From contig JAIRUI010000078.1 in NCBI GenBank assembly GCA_031254455.1, positions 1 to 14,093 of the forward strand: a stretch of 14,093 nt of DNA. The letters run 5' to 3'. The position numbers and the translations under genes were made by a program. Source of the stretch: Chitinispirillales bacterium (GTDB lineage Bacteria; Fibrobacterota; Chitinivibrionia; Chitinivibrionales; Chitinivibrionaceae). Positions 1 to 7,045 of this stretch are shown here, piece by piece (position 1 is the stretch's first letter; the number at the start of each line of letters is the position of its first letter). The notes under the pieces are model-generated. The model did no database searches and was not told the origin of the DNA. It worked only from the letters and a program-made list of their open reading frames with translations.

Positions 1-33
1 TATTAAAAAAATACATTTTTAATTAAATAAGAC

Positions 34-58
34 AAAATAAAGAAAATGTCTTTATTTT
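34..58 (-). terminator. AT-rich hairpin after the subtilase gene
   Basis: Directly after the subtilase stop codon (59-61) a perfect 9-base inverted repeat (34-42 with 50-58) encloses a 7-base loop. On the minus strand the hairpin is followed by a T-rich but interrupted tract. The stem holds only one G-C pair, so it would be a weak intrinsic terminator. Its position fits the end of the four-gene minus-strand run. Confidence 0.4.
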
Positions 59-1204
59 TCAGGCAGTTACGTTGTTTTTCTGTGATTTCTTATCTTGTCC
101 TATTATTTTTTTAATCATACCGCCGTTAGCGTTTATCGCGGCGGCGGCATCAATTAATCCGTATGCGTGGCGGAGCGAAAATCCGTTTGCGTCGTATTGT
201 ACGTTACCGGTTTTTTGTGCGGTTTGGGTTATTATATTGTAAACTTCTTTCGGCGTCAGTGACGGATTATCAGCCAATATAAGCGCCGCAACTCCTGCGA
301 CAATCGGTGCGGAAAAAGACGTCCCGCGGCAGAATCTGTAATTTTGATTTACAAATTCCATGCCGTTATTGCTGCCTTCCGCTCCCATTAAATCTAACGA
401 TAATATTGAAGTGCCCGGAGCCATAATATCTATATTGCTTCCGTAATTTGAAAAAGAGGCCGCAAGCTCGCCGTTTTCATCGCTTGATGAAACGCCGATT
501 ACCCAAGGAAGTTCCGATTCGTCGTTTATGTTGTAGATATCCATATTTTTTTTATCGTTTCCACAAGCGAAAACGATTACGATACCGTCGTCGTAAAGCC
601 GCCTTATCTCCGAAGAAAGCGATGAACTGACATTATAACTTCCCCAACTGCAACTTATGACTTGCGCTCCCCAATTTTTTGCGTATTCGAAAGCCTTTAT
701 AACAATATCGTCCGATGAATAAAGACATTCCGAATTATCGCCTATAAAAAGTAAATCGCATTCTGGTGCAACCCCAATAGTTCCTATTCCGTTTTGACGC
801 GCGGCTAAAACTCCTGCTACGGCTGTTCCATGCGAATAGATTGTCTTTGCCGTCGGCTCGCAATTATCGCTTTGGTCAAGGATGTTATAGACCTTAATGT
901 TTTCAAAATCTTCGTGATTTTTCTGTATCCCATCATCCAATATCGCGACTTTTACGCCGGCGCCTTTCGTTATTTCCCAAGCGGGAATTATGTTTATCGA
1001 AAAACATTGAGCGTTCAAATGCCATTGGTGTTTAAAATATTCGTCGTATTCTTCATATTCTTCATTAGGCGTAGTATCTCTTTTCTCCGTCGGCGGCTTA
1101 CAATAGTAATCGTCGTCGATTTTTGTACCGATTTCATCGTATTTTGTGCAGGAGAAAAAGCCGAAAGGACATAGGAAAATCACAAAAATCCACAATATTT
1201 TCAT
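59..1204 (-). CDS. Kexin-like subtilase (S8 serine protease), probable lipoprotein, lacking its own prodomain
   Basis: A 381-residue subtilisin-family endopeptidase. The full catalytic set is visible: Asp90 in AILDDG, His125 in SHGTAVAG, oxyanion Asn216 in ACGND, and Ser296 in GTSFSAP. The Asp-Asp-Gly form around the catalytic Asp and the QWHL entry to the domain (residues 60-63) resemble the kexin/furin branch. The N-terminus is a hydrophobic signal ending in FFSC (Cys19), an imperfect lipobox, so it is probably a lipoprotein exported across the inner membrane. An acidic linker (about 22-58, rich in D, E and Y) leads to the catalytic domain, which ends near residue 357. No prodomain lies between signal and protease; a matching one is encoded by the gene just upstream, whose stop overlaps this start as ATGA (1201-1204). 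The start is fixed by that overlap and the signal peptide. Substrate is unknown. Confidence 0.93.
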   Translation of the reverse strand: MKILWIFVIFLCPFGFFSCTKYDEIGTKIDDDYYCKPPTEKRDTTPNEEYEEYDEYFKHQWHLNAQCFSINIIPAWEITKGAGVKVAILDDGIQKNHEDFENIKVYNILDQSDNCEPTAKTIYSHGTAVAGVLAARQNGIGTIGVAPECDLLFIGDNSECLYSSDDIVIKAFEYAKNWGAQVISCSWGSYNVSSSLSSEIRRLYDDGIVIVFACGNDKKNMDIYNINDESELPWVIGVSSSDENGELAASFSNYGSNIDIMAPGTSILSLDLMGAEGSNNGMEFVNQNYRFCRGTSFSAPIVAGVAALILADNPSLTPKEVYNIITQTAQKTGNVQYDANGFSLRHAYGLIDAAAAINANGGMIKKIIGQDKKSQKNNVTA

Positions 1205-1590
1205 CTCAATTTTCTTTCTCTTATCAAATTCGGATGCGAATTTTTTACGAAATTATTTTCCAAAATTTTTCTCGAAAGTTCAAATTGTTTGTTGTCATCG
1301 TTTGGAATTACCAAAAAAATATCCTGCGACAACTTTTCAAACGATTTTATATCGTATTTTGAAAAAACAAATTCCGCCGACAATCCGTTTTGCAGTTCTA
1401 CAATTATTCCTCTGTCGATTTTTACCTTATGTCCGTGTTGCGTCAAAAACCAGCCGCCCGCATTTTCTCCGCCTCGTACGGATTTTTCGGGAGAAAGCCG
1501 GATAGTGTCGCCGCCGTCTATAAAAAACAATTCTTCTGCAAAAGAATTTGTTAAAATTACAGAGATCGCTATGATTATAATTTTTTTCAT
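1201..1590 (-). CDS. Secreted stand-alone subtilase prodomain (putative chaperone/inhibitor)
   Basis: A 129-residue exported protein. Residues 1-18 form a type I signal peptide (KK, hydrophobic core, SFA before Glu19). Residues 59-122 match the pattern of subtilase N-terminal prodomains (I9/fervidolysin-like): a first strand RGIIVELQNG, then KYDI, FEKLSQDIFLVIP, an ELSRKILE helix, and the closing V-x-x-x-HPNL. In fused family members this HPN segment runs into a 'DPYF..QW' entry to the protease; here the gene stops at residue 129 and that entry (DEYFKHQW) appears in the next gene. Such prodomains fold and inhibit their protease, so a role in trans is inferred. It follows thrC by 12 bases, has a clear AGGGG ribosome site, and overlaps the protease gene by 4 bases. 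The family assignment is by pattern, without a database search. Confidence 0.8.
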   Translation of the reverse strand: MKKIIIIAISVILTNSFAEELFFIDGGDTIRLSPEKSVRGGENAGGWFLTQHGHKVKIDRGIIVELQNGLSAEFVFSKYDIKSFEKLSQDIFLVIPNDDNKQFELSRKILENNFVKNSHPNLIRERKLR

Positions 1591-1602
1591 TTCAAACCCC
1601 TT

Positions 1603-3036
1603 TTAGTTTAAGGCGTTTTTTTCTATATAATTTTTAAGAATTTGCAAATTCGGTTCAATTGTTTGCAATCTTTGCGGCAAATTTTCAATATTTTCAAATT
1701 GATTGGGACGCAAAAGTTTAACCGACGTAGCTTCAAAAAAACTTTCCTCAAATTTTACTGCAGACGCTGTTTCCAAAACAATAGTTTTGATCGAAGCGTT
1801 TCGCATTTTTTGCGCTACTGTAAAACTGTCGGCGGTATGAGTGTCAATGCAGATTCCGAATTTCGAATAGACCTCGGATATAGCTGAAATTCTATCGGCA
1901 TGCGTACTTTTGCCGGAAACAAAGCCGTATTTCTTACGAATTTCTTCGAGTGATTCCGGCTCTAAAACAAAACTGCCGCCGTCGTCTATTTTTTTCCACA
2001 ATTCTTTAAGTTTTTTGGGTGAACGATCAAGCGAATCAAATACAAATCTTTCCAAATTCGACGCTTTACTTATGTCCATCGACGGCGAAGAGGTGGCGAT
2101 TGTCTGCGATTCGTTTCTCGGCGCATATTTTCCCGTCGAGAAAAACTCGTCCAAAACGTCGTTTTCGTTTGTTGCAACAATCAGTCGTCCGATTGGCAGA
2201 CCCATTTGTTTGGCAATGTGTCCGGCGCAAATGTTACCGAAATTTCCACACGGAACGCAAAAATCTACGGTTTCTCCTGTTTCATCCGCCGCTGCAAAAT
2301 ACCCTTTGAAATAATAGACGATTTGTGCGGCGATTCGTCCCCAATTTATAGAATTTACGGCGCCGATTTTATATTTTTGTTTGAAATTTTCGTCTTTATT
2401 TACCGCTTTAACCAAATCCTGACAACCGTCAAACATCGACTTTACTGCAATGTTGTGGATATTTTTTTCTTGAATAGAATACATTTGCGCTCGCTGAAAC
2501 GGACTCATTTTCCCCGCCGGCGAAAGCATAAAAACGTTTATGGCGCTTTTACCTTTCATCGCGTATTCGGCAGCGCTTCCCGTATCGCCGGAAGTTGCGG
2601 CGAGAATGTTTATTTTTTCGTTTTTTTTACTTAAAACGTATTCAAGAATATTCCCCAAAAACTGCATTGCCAAGTCCTTAAAAGCCAAAGTGGGACCGTT
2701 TGACAATTCCTGAATAAAAAGCGTATCGTCAAGTTTTATGACAGGCGTGATTTCGACGGATTTTTCCGGATTTCTGCCGTTGCAAAAGATTTTTTCACTG
2801 TAAGAACGATTAATAATTTCCCGTAAATCTTCACTTGGGACATCGTCGGCGAACTGAGAAATTATTTCAAAAGCCAAGTCGCGATAACTAAGTTTAGAAA
2901 ATTCATTAAGTTTTTGTTTTGAAAAACGCGGATAACTTTCGGGCATCGTAAGTCCCCCGTCGGGGGCAAGCCCGCTCAAAACAGTCAACAAAAAGTCTTG
3001 TGCGGGCATTTCTCCGCGCGTTGAAATGTAACGCAT
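1603..3036 (-). CDS. thrC: Threonine synthase
   Basis: Converts O-phospho-L-homoserine to L-threonine and phosphate with pyridoxal phosphate (EC 4.2.3.1), the last step of threonine biosynthesis, in the cytosol. The 477-residue protein begins MRYISTRG, the signature of the long ThrC type found in E. coli and yeast. Lys120 in GPTLAFKDLA is the expected Schiff-base lysine, SGDTGSAA (149-156) is the substrate loop, and GNFGN (264-268) is the cofactor-phosphate loop. The length is normal and no key motif is missing. It starts 9 bases after the LPP20-like lipoprotein gene with only a weak AAGAA ribosome site, suggesting it relies on upstream translation. No attenuator or leader peptide is visible, and no other threonine-pathway gene lies in the window, so its partners here (a lipoprotein and a protease pair) are unusual. 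Confidence 0.97.
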   Translation of the reverse strand: MRYISTRGEMPAQDFLLTVLSGLAPDGGLTMPESYPRFSKQKLNEFSKLSYRDLAFEIISQFADDVPSEDLREIINRSYSEKIFCNGRNPEKSVEITPVIKLDDTLFIQELSNGPTLAFKDLAMQFLGNILEYVLSKKNEKINILAATSGDTGSAAEYAMKGKSAINVFMLSPAGKMSPFQRAQMYSIQEKNIHNIAVKSMFDGCQDLVKAVNKDENFKQKYKIGAVNSINWGRIAAQIVYYFKGYFAAADETGETVDFCVPCGNFGNICAGHIAKQMGLPIGRLIVATNENDVLDEFFSTGKYAPRNESQTIATSSPSMDISKASNLERFVFDSLDRSPKKLKELWKKIDDGGSFVLEPESLEEIRKKYGFVSGKSTHADRISAISEVYSKFGICIDTHTADSFTVAQKMRNASIKTIVLETASAVKFEESFFEATSVKLLRPNQFENIENLPQRLQTIEPNLQILKNYIEKNALN

Positions 3037-3045
3037 GAAAAATTC

Positions 3046-3621
3046 TTATTCGTTCGTCAAAGTCCGTGACATTTTTTCTCTCTCGACTCGCGCTTCAAGT
3101 TCCTTGTATGCGGAATTCGCCTTGATGAGCGTTTGAGCGTTTTTCTGCTCGTCAAGCATATTTTTCAGTGCGGCGACATCAAGAGCCCTTAAAACATACG
3201 CTTTGTAACCGTCTTTACCCTGTGTGGTCATTTCTTTAATGACTTTGTCGCCGTGCAGCGTCGTTAAAACAAAAATCTCTTCCGTTTGGCGAAAATCTTC
3301 TGTTTGAGAATCGTTTACGGCTTCCAAAAAATGTTTTTGTAAACTTGCAACTTCTTGTTGGAACTGCGCCGCGATTTGCTGTGTCGCGTCAAATCTCGCT
3401 TTTTTCAGTGCGGTAATTTGATCTGCATGAGTCGCTTGACCGACAGCGCTTATTGATTCTTTGTATTCTTTATCAAGAAGTTTTTGGATTTCTTTCGGAT
3501 AAACGCTCACCGCTTCATTCATTTTTCCGTAGTCTTTAACCTTTTTTTCGCCGCAACCGACTACTGCTAACGACAACGCTGCAAACGCGGCAAAACTCAA
3601 CAATTTCTTTGAAATAGACAT
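3046..3621 (-). CDS. LPP20-like outer-membrane lipoprotein
   Basis: A 191-residue lipoprotein with a textbook type II signal: KK, a hydrophobic run, then AVVGC with lipidated Cys23. The mature part resembles the LPP20 family: 'SAVGQAT' (58-64), an alanine-rich helix 'ALKKARFDATQQIAAQF' (71-87), and the strand pair 'GKDGYKAYVLRALD' (135-148), followed by a helical, charged C-terminus. LPP20 proteins are periplasm-facing outer-membrane lipoproteins; some relatives (FlgP) serve flagella, but nothing here links this copy to the motor. It is the first gene of the minus-strand run, with a strong AAGGAGT ribosome site 8 bases before the ATG and a plausible sigma-70 promoter upstream. The family call is from pattern and is moderately sure; lipoprotein status is firm. 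Confidence 0.8.
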   Translation of the reverse strand: MSISKKLLSFAAFAALSLAVVGCGEKKVKDYGKMNEAVSVYPKEIQKLLDKEYKESISAVGQATHADQITALKKARFDATQQIAAQFQQEVASLQKHFLEAVNDSQTEDFRQTEEIFVLTTLHGDKVIKEMTTQGKDGYKAYVLRALDVAALKNMLDEQKNAQTLIKANSAYKELEARVEREKMSRTLTNE

Positions 3622-3670
3622 AAAGATACTCCTTATATTTAGTTATCGTGAACAAAAACACGGGAATAAT

Positions 3671-3699
3671 ATAATATTTACTCAAAAGCGAATATGCAA
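3671..3699 (-). promoter_or_regulatory. Putative sigma-70 promoter for the lipoprotein-thrC-subtilase run
   Basis: On the minus strand, TTGCAT (3694-3699) and TATTAT (3671-3676) are separated by 17 bases, giving 4 of 6 and 5 of 6 consensus matches. Transcription would start near 3664, about 40 bases before the lipoprotein start codon. The region is AT-rich, so chance matches are possible. Confidence 0.45.
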
Positions 3700-3781
3700 A
3701 AAAAGTGTTTTTAAGGTAAAATATTTTATAAATCTCTAAAAAAGATAACAAATAAAACCCAAATCGGCTTGTAGAGCGGGA

Positions 3782-3811
3782 TTGACAACAGTTTGGTCAA
3801 GTACGTATATT
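3782..3811 (+). promoter_or_regulatory. Putative sigma-70 promoter for the Wzi-like gene
   Basis: A perfect TTGACA (3782-3787) and TATATT (3806-3811) stand 18 bases apart. Transcription would start near 3818, and an AGAGGA ribosome site (3833-3838) precedes the ATG at 3844. It is divergent from the promoter of the minus-strand run. Confidence 0.6.
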
Positions 3812-3843
3812 ATACCTACATAAACAACGTTTAGAGGAACGAT

Positions 3844-5472
3844 ATGCAAAAAATCGCCGTGATTCTGACGATTTCCGTTTCGGTTATATTTTCGGATATT
3901 ATTACGTACGAGCCGAACGCCGAAATAGATATACGTATAGACATAATAACGCAAACGCTTTCTGCGCATTCCGGAGTTCCGGCGCCCGGCGGATTTTCGC
4001 AGCAGCCGTTTGATTATTTTAAAATGCGGAGTTTTCTGACGGAAGTCGAAAAAAGTCAAAATTTGACGCAGACCGATAAAGAATTATTGGAAATTCTGCG
4101 AAATAAATTTTCGGGTAAAAACAAAATTTTCGGTTTTGAGGACGGTGCGGCAAAAAGAATTTTGGTAAATTTGGATTTGACCGGCGATTTTCGCACAAAC
4201 TACAAAAACGAAGCGAACTTGGACGCTAAAGGAATGATAAGCCCAAGAATAAGCGCAAATTTGAACGTTGTTTCGTTTTATTCGAAAATGGATATTTGGA
4301 CGCAGTTTAGAAGCGACACCGTTTGGCGTTTGAATGACTATCAACCGTTTCACGGGCAAACATATAATATTGTCGGAAACGACGACTCGTCTGGTTTTCG
4401 AGCGTTGGACGCATTTCGCGGCGGAATTTCCGCGCAATTTAAAAACGCGAGGATTGATGTCGCCGTAGATAATTTAACTTCAGGTCCGGCAACGTATAAT
4501 CGCCTTATTTTGAATGCCGTCGATAAACCGCTTTTTTACACGAGAATTATGTTGGATTTCAAAAAAATGCAGTATTATCAGATTTTCGGAATGCTGCGAG
4601 AGTTGAATCTTTACAACAAATATTTATATTATCACAGACTTCAATTTCCGTTCTTAGAAGGCGGATTGACGTTCGGATTGAGCGAGTCTATTATTTCCGG
4701 TTCGACCGGCGACGACGAGACGATGTTTAAGCCGCACTCTCAACATTTAGAGCCTTCGCATTTGAATAGGGACCGCAAAGTTGAGCCGGTTTATATGATT
4801 CCGTTTATGCCTTACGTATTTGCGGAGCATTACGGCGGCGATTTGGACAATAAGCAAATAGCGCTTGATTTTGAGATTAAACTTCCTCAAACGATGCGCT
4901 GGTATATTGAGTTTTTAATCGACGATTGCCAATCTCCCCTTGAAATGTTTAACGACCGGTGGGGCAATAAATGGGCGGTAACCTTGGGAACGCAGTGGTT
5001 TCCTGAAATTGCCGGAAAAAATGCGGTTTTTGGGCTGGAATACTGCCGAGTTGAGCCGTGGGTATATACGCACTTTTACGGAGTCGCCAATAATTACGAG
5101 CATTACGGAAAAAACATAGGAGCGGAATTAGGACCTAATTCGGCGCAAATACGCGGCTTGGCTCAGTACTATTTTTCACAAAAACACGGATTACAGGTTG
5201 AAGCGATTTACAATCGTTTTAATCGCAATGTGCGCGGCGGAAATATCGGCGACGTATTTGTTTATCAGAATTTTGTCGATTCTTGTCCGCAGTTTGATTT
5301 GACCGTAGATTCCGAAGAAAAGAAGTTTTTGGGCAAAGATTATCAAAAAAGTTACGAATTTTCACTTTCGTATCTGTTTCGGCAATTCAGTCGTTTTGAA
5401 ATGAAAGCGAGCGCCGTTTACGACAACCGAAAAGGCGCGGGAATGGAATTTTTGGGCGGATTTAGATTTTGA
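3844..5472 (+). CDS. Wzi-family outer-membrane beta-barrel (capsule/surface polysaccharide associated)
   Basis: A 542-residue exported protein with an N-terminal signal peptide (about 1-17, ending VIFS). From about residue 105 on it shows alternating hydrophobic and aromatic strands typical of a beta-barrel, and it ends in Phe (GGFRF), the usual outer-membrane insertion signal. The best family clues are in the second half: 'FLIDD' (358-361), 'LEYCRVEPWVYTH' (398-410), a YEHYGKNIG segment, and 'LGPNS' (429-433), which resemble the capsule-assembly Wzi family. Wzi in E. coli is an outer-membrane lectin that helps hold capsule at the surface. The next gene makes a nucleotide-sugar precursor, which fits a polysaccharide role. 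An N-terminal region of about 85 residues before the barrel is helical and of unknown role. The outer-membrane barrel is near certain; the Wzi label is likely. Confidence 0.75.
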   Translation: MQKIAVILTISVSVIFSDIITYEPNAEIDIRIDIITQTLSAHSGVPAPGGFSQQPFDYFKMRSFLTEVEKSQNLTQTDKELLEILRNKFSGKNKIFGFEDGAAKRILVNLDLTGDFRTNYKNEANLDAKGMISPRISANLNVVSFYSKMDIWTQFRSDTVWRLNDYQPFHGQTYNIVGNDDSSGFRALDAFRGGISAQFKNARIDVAVDNLTSGPATYNRLILNAVDKPLFYTRIMLDFKKMQYYQIFGMLRELNLYNKYLYYHRLQFPFLEGGLTFGLSESIISGSTGDDETMFKPHSQHLEPSHLNRDRKVEPVYMIPFMPYVFAEHYGGDLDNKQIALDFEIKLPQTMRWYIEFLIDDCQSPLEMFNDRWGNKWAVTLGTQWFPEIAGKNAVFGLEYCRVEPWVYTHFYGVANNYEHYGKNIGAELGPNSAQIRGLAQYYFSQKHGLQVEAIYNRFNRNVRGGNIGDVFVYQNFVDSCPQFDLTVDSEEKKFLGKDYQKSYEFSLSYLFRQFSRFEMKASAVYDNRKGAGMEFLGGFRF

Positions 5473-5557
5473 GTTTCTCGTTTGCCGAAACAAAAAACTT
5501 CCACATCGTTCAAAATTAAAGTATTTTCTTACGCTAGGACATTAAAAAGGGAATTTT

Positions 5558-6526
5558 ATGCCGAAAAGAGTTTTAATTACCGGCGGAGCGGGATTTTTGG
5601 GTTCACATCTGTGCGAAAAACTTCTCAAACTAGGACATAGCGTTATTGCGCTTGATAATTTTTTTACGGGAAATAAGCGAAACATAAGCCTTCTCAAAGA
5701 TTACGATAATTTTGAGTTTATTCGCCACGACGTAACTCAGCCGATAATGCTTGAAGTCGATATGATTTACAATTTGGCGTGTCCCGCCAGCCCGATTCAC
5801 TACCAATACAACCCTGTAAAAACGACTAAGACGAGCGTTATGGGTGCGATAAATACGCTTGGTCTTGCAAAAAGAATCAAAGCGAGAATTTTACAGGCAA
5901 GCACTTCGGAGGTTTACGGCGATCCGTTGCCGCAATTTCATCCGCAGCAGGAAATTTATTGGGGGAATGTGAATCCTATAGGTATTCGCAGTTGCTATGA
6001 CGAAGGAAAACGTATAGCCGAGACGCTGTTTTTTGATTATTACCGTCAAAATAAAGTCGATATTCGCATCATTAGGATTTTTAATACTTACGGACCTAAA
6101 ATGCATCCTAACGACGGACGCGTCGTGAGTAACTTTATCGTTCAGGCGCTGCGAAATAAGGATATTACGATTTACGGAAAAGGCGACCAGACACGCTCCT
6201 TCTGCTATTGCGACGATTTGCTTGAAGGTATGTATCGCCTTATGGAAAGTAATTATATAGGTCCGATGAATGTTGGAAATCCGAATGAATTTACGATTTT
6301 GGAATTGGCGCAAAAAGTCGTTGAAATTACAAATTCAAAATCAAAATTAGTGTATTGTCAACTACCTTGCGACGATCCGAAACAGCGCCGTCCGGATATT
6401 TCTTTGGCGAAAAAAGAGTTGAATTGGTCGCCGAAAATCGAATTGTCGGAAGGGCTGAAATACACGATTGAGTATTTCGACGAACTTATGAAAAAAGAAC
6501 CCGACGTTTTCGCTGAAATCAGGTGA
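5558..6526 (+). CDS. uxs: UDP-glucuronate decarboxylase (UDP-xylose synthase)
   Basis: A 322-residue short-chain dehydrogenase/reductase of the extended type that converts UDP-glucuronate to UDP-xylose and CO2 (EC 4.1.1.35) in the cytosol, feeding xylose into surface polysaccharides. The NAD-binding GGAGFLG lies at 9-15 with Asp33 as the ribose-binding acidic residue. The catalytic set is present: STSEVYGDP (115-123, with Glu118), Tyr147 and Lys151 in YDEGK, and Arg278 in RRPD. The 'CPASP..YQ.NPV.T' segment (75-87) is typical of UXS rather than of epimerases or dTDP-glucose dehydratases. An AAGGGA ribosome site sits 5 bases before the start. It lies 85 bases after the Wzi-like gene, where no convincing separate promoter is seen, so co-transcription is possible. 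Its 3' end overlaps the opposing small lipoprotein gene by 8 bases. Confidence 0.93.
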   Translation: MPKRVLITGGAGFLGSHLCEKLLKLGHSVIALDNFFTGNKRNISLLKDYDNFEFIRHDVTQPIMLEVDMIYNLACPASPIHYQYNPVKTTKTSVMGAINTLGLAKRIKARILQASTSEVYGDPLPQFHPQQEIYWGNVNPIGIRSCYDEGKRIAETLFFDYYRQNKVDIRIIRIFNTYGPKMHPNDGRVVSNFIVQALRNKDITIYGKGDQTRSFCYCDDLLEGMYRLMESNYIGPMNVGNPNEFTILELAQKVVEITNSKSKLVYCQLPCDDPKQRRPDISLAKKELNWSPKIELSEGLKYTIEYFDELMKKEPDVFAEIR

Positions 6527-6803
6527 ACAAGCGTTTATATAAATCCAAGTACGCATTAACCAATCCCGTTTTTCTATCTTCATTAAAAGTCCATTCAATA
6601 TAAAAGATTGCTTTCCCCAATAATGGAATCGGCGGATTTACCGATTCCATTTCGACAATAGAGTCCAAATCTACAACGGTAGAATCTCTCCAAGTCCCGA
6701 TTAATTTTTTCGCATTTATGTCCTGCGGTTCATCATTCTTTTTCTCATCACAACAACAGGAAACAAAAAGCAATGCCGTCAAAATCGCCAAAATCAAATT
6801 CAT
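6519..6803 (-). CDS. Small lipoprotein with a lipocalin-like start, possibly truncated
   Basis: A 94-residue predicted lipoprotein: hydrophobic residues 2-15, then FVSC with Cys16 followed by two more cysteines, and a charged linker (DEKKNDEPQD). 'KLIGTWRDSTV' (about 33-43) resembles the first strand of lipocalin-like domains, and 'IFYIEWTFNEDRKTG' continues as strands. A full domain of that type is usually well over 100 residues, so this one looks cut short; its stop lies inside the 3' end of the opposing UDP-xylose synthase gene. No clear Shine-Dalgarno is present before the ATG (6801-6803). A weak promoter-like pair lies just upstream. It may be an intact small lipoprotein or a remnant. 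Function is unknown. Confidence 0.6.
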   Translation of the reverse strand: MNLILAILTALLFVSCCCDEKKNDEPQDINAKKLIGTWRDSTVVDLDSIVEMESVNPPIPLLGKAIFYIEWTFNEDRKTGLVNAYLDLYKRLFT

Positions 6804-7000
6804 TGCGAGCCGGTATAAAATAAAGATACATTAGCGTGCATAGATGAAGCAAGGTAAATTACCGTATTTATCCTAAACAATCATGAGAATCGCAAAAACT
6901 ATATGAAATTTTTTCAACAGAATGTTATTTCAGGCAAAAATTTCCCGCATTCCGCTTAAAAATTTGATTTTTATTTCGGCAACCTTTGATTTATACTTGT

Positions 7001-7016
7001 TTGGCACAAAGATTGA
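7001..7016 (+). promoter_or_regulatory. Sigma-54 (-24/-12) promoter of flgKL
   Basis: TTGGCAC at 7001-7007 and TTGA at 7013-7016 place the -24 GG (7003-7004) and the -12 element exactly 10 bases apart. It matches the sigma-54 consensus except for A instead of C in the -12 GC. Transcription would start near 7027, about 19 bases before flgK. The rest of the 242-base gap (6804-7000) may hold activator sites, but none can be identified by eye. Confidence 0.75.
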
Positions 7017-7045
7017 AATAGAAAATAAACACAAGGAGGTGTAAG

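Noticed and set aside
1195..1215. A sequencing frameshift joining the small secreted protein to the subtilase
   Set aside because: The subtilase frame begins with a complete hydrophobic signal and cysteine that would sit in the middle of a fused chain, and the small protein has its own signal and ribosome site. Two genes with a 4-base overlap explain the sequence better.
1910..2314. Long plus-strand open frame opposite thrC
   Set aside because: It is antisense to conserved threonine synthase sequence, has no ribosome site and no recognisable domain. The same holds for the other open frames opposite the subtilase, FlgK, FlgL, flagellin and Mur ligase genes.
6959..6973. AAAAAT/ATTTTT inverted repeat upstream of flgK
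   Set aside because: A short pure A/T repeat with a 3-base loop in AT-rich DNA; likely chance, and no terminator or operator role can be argued.
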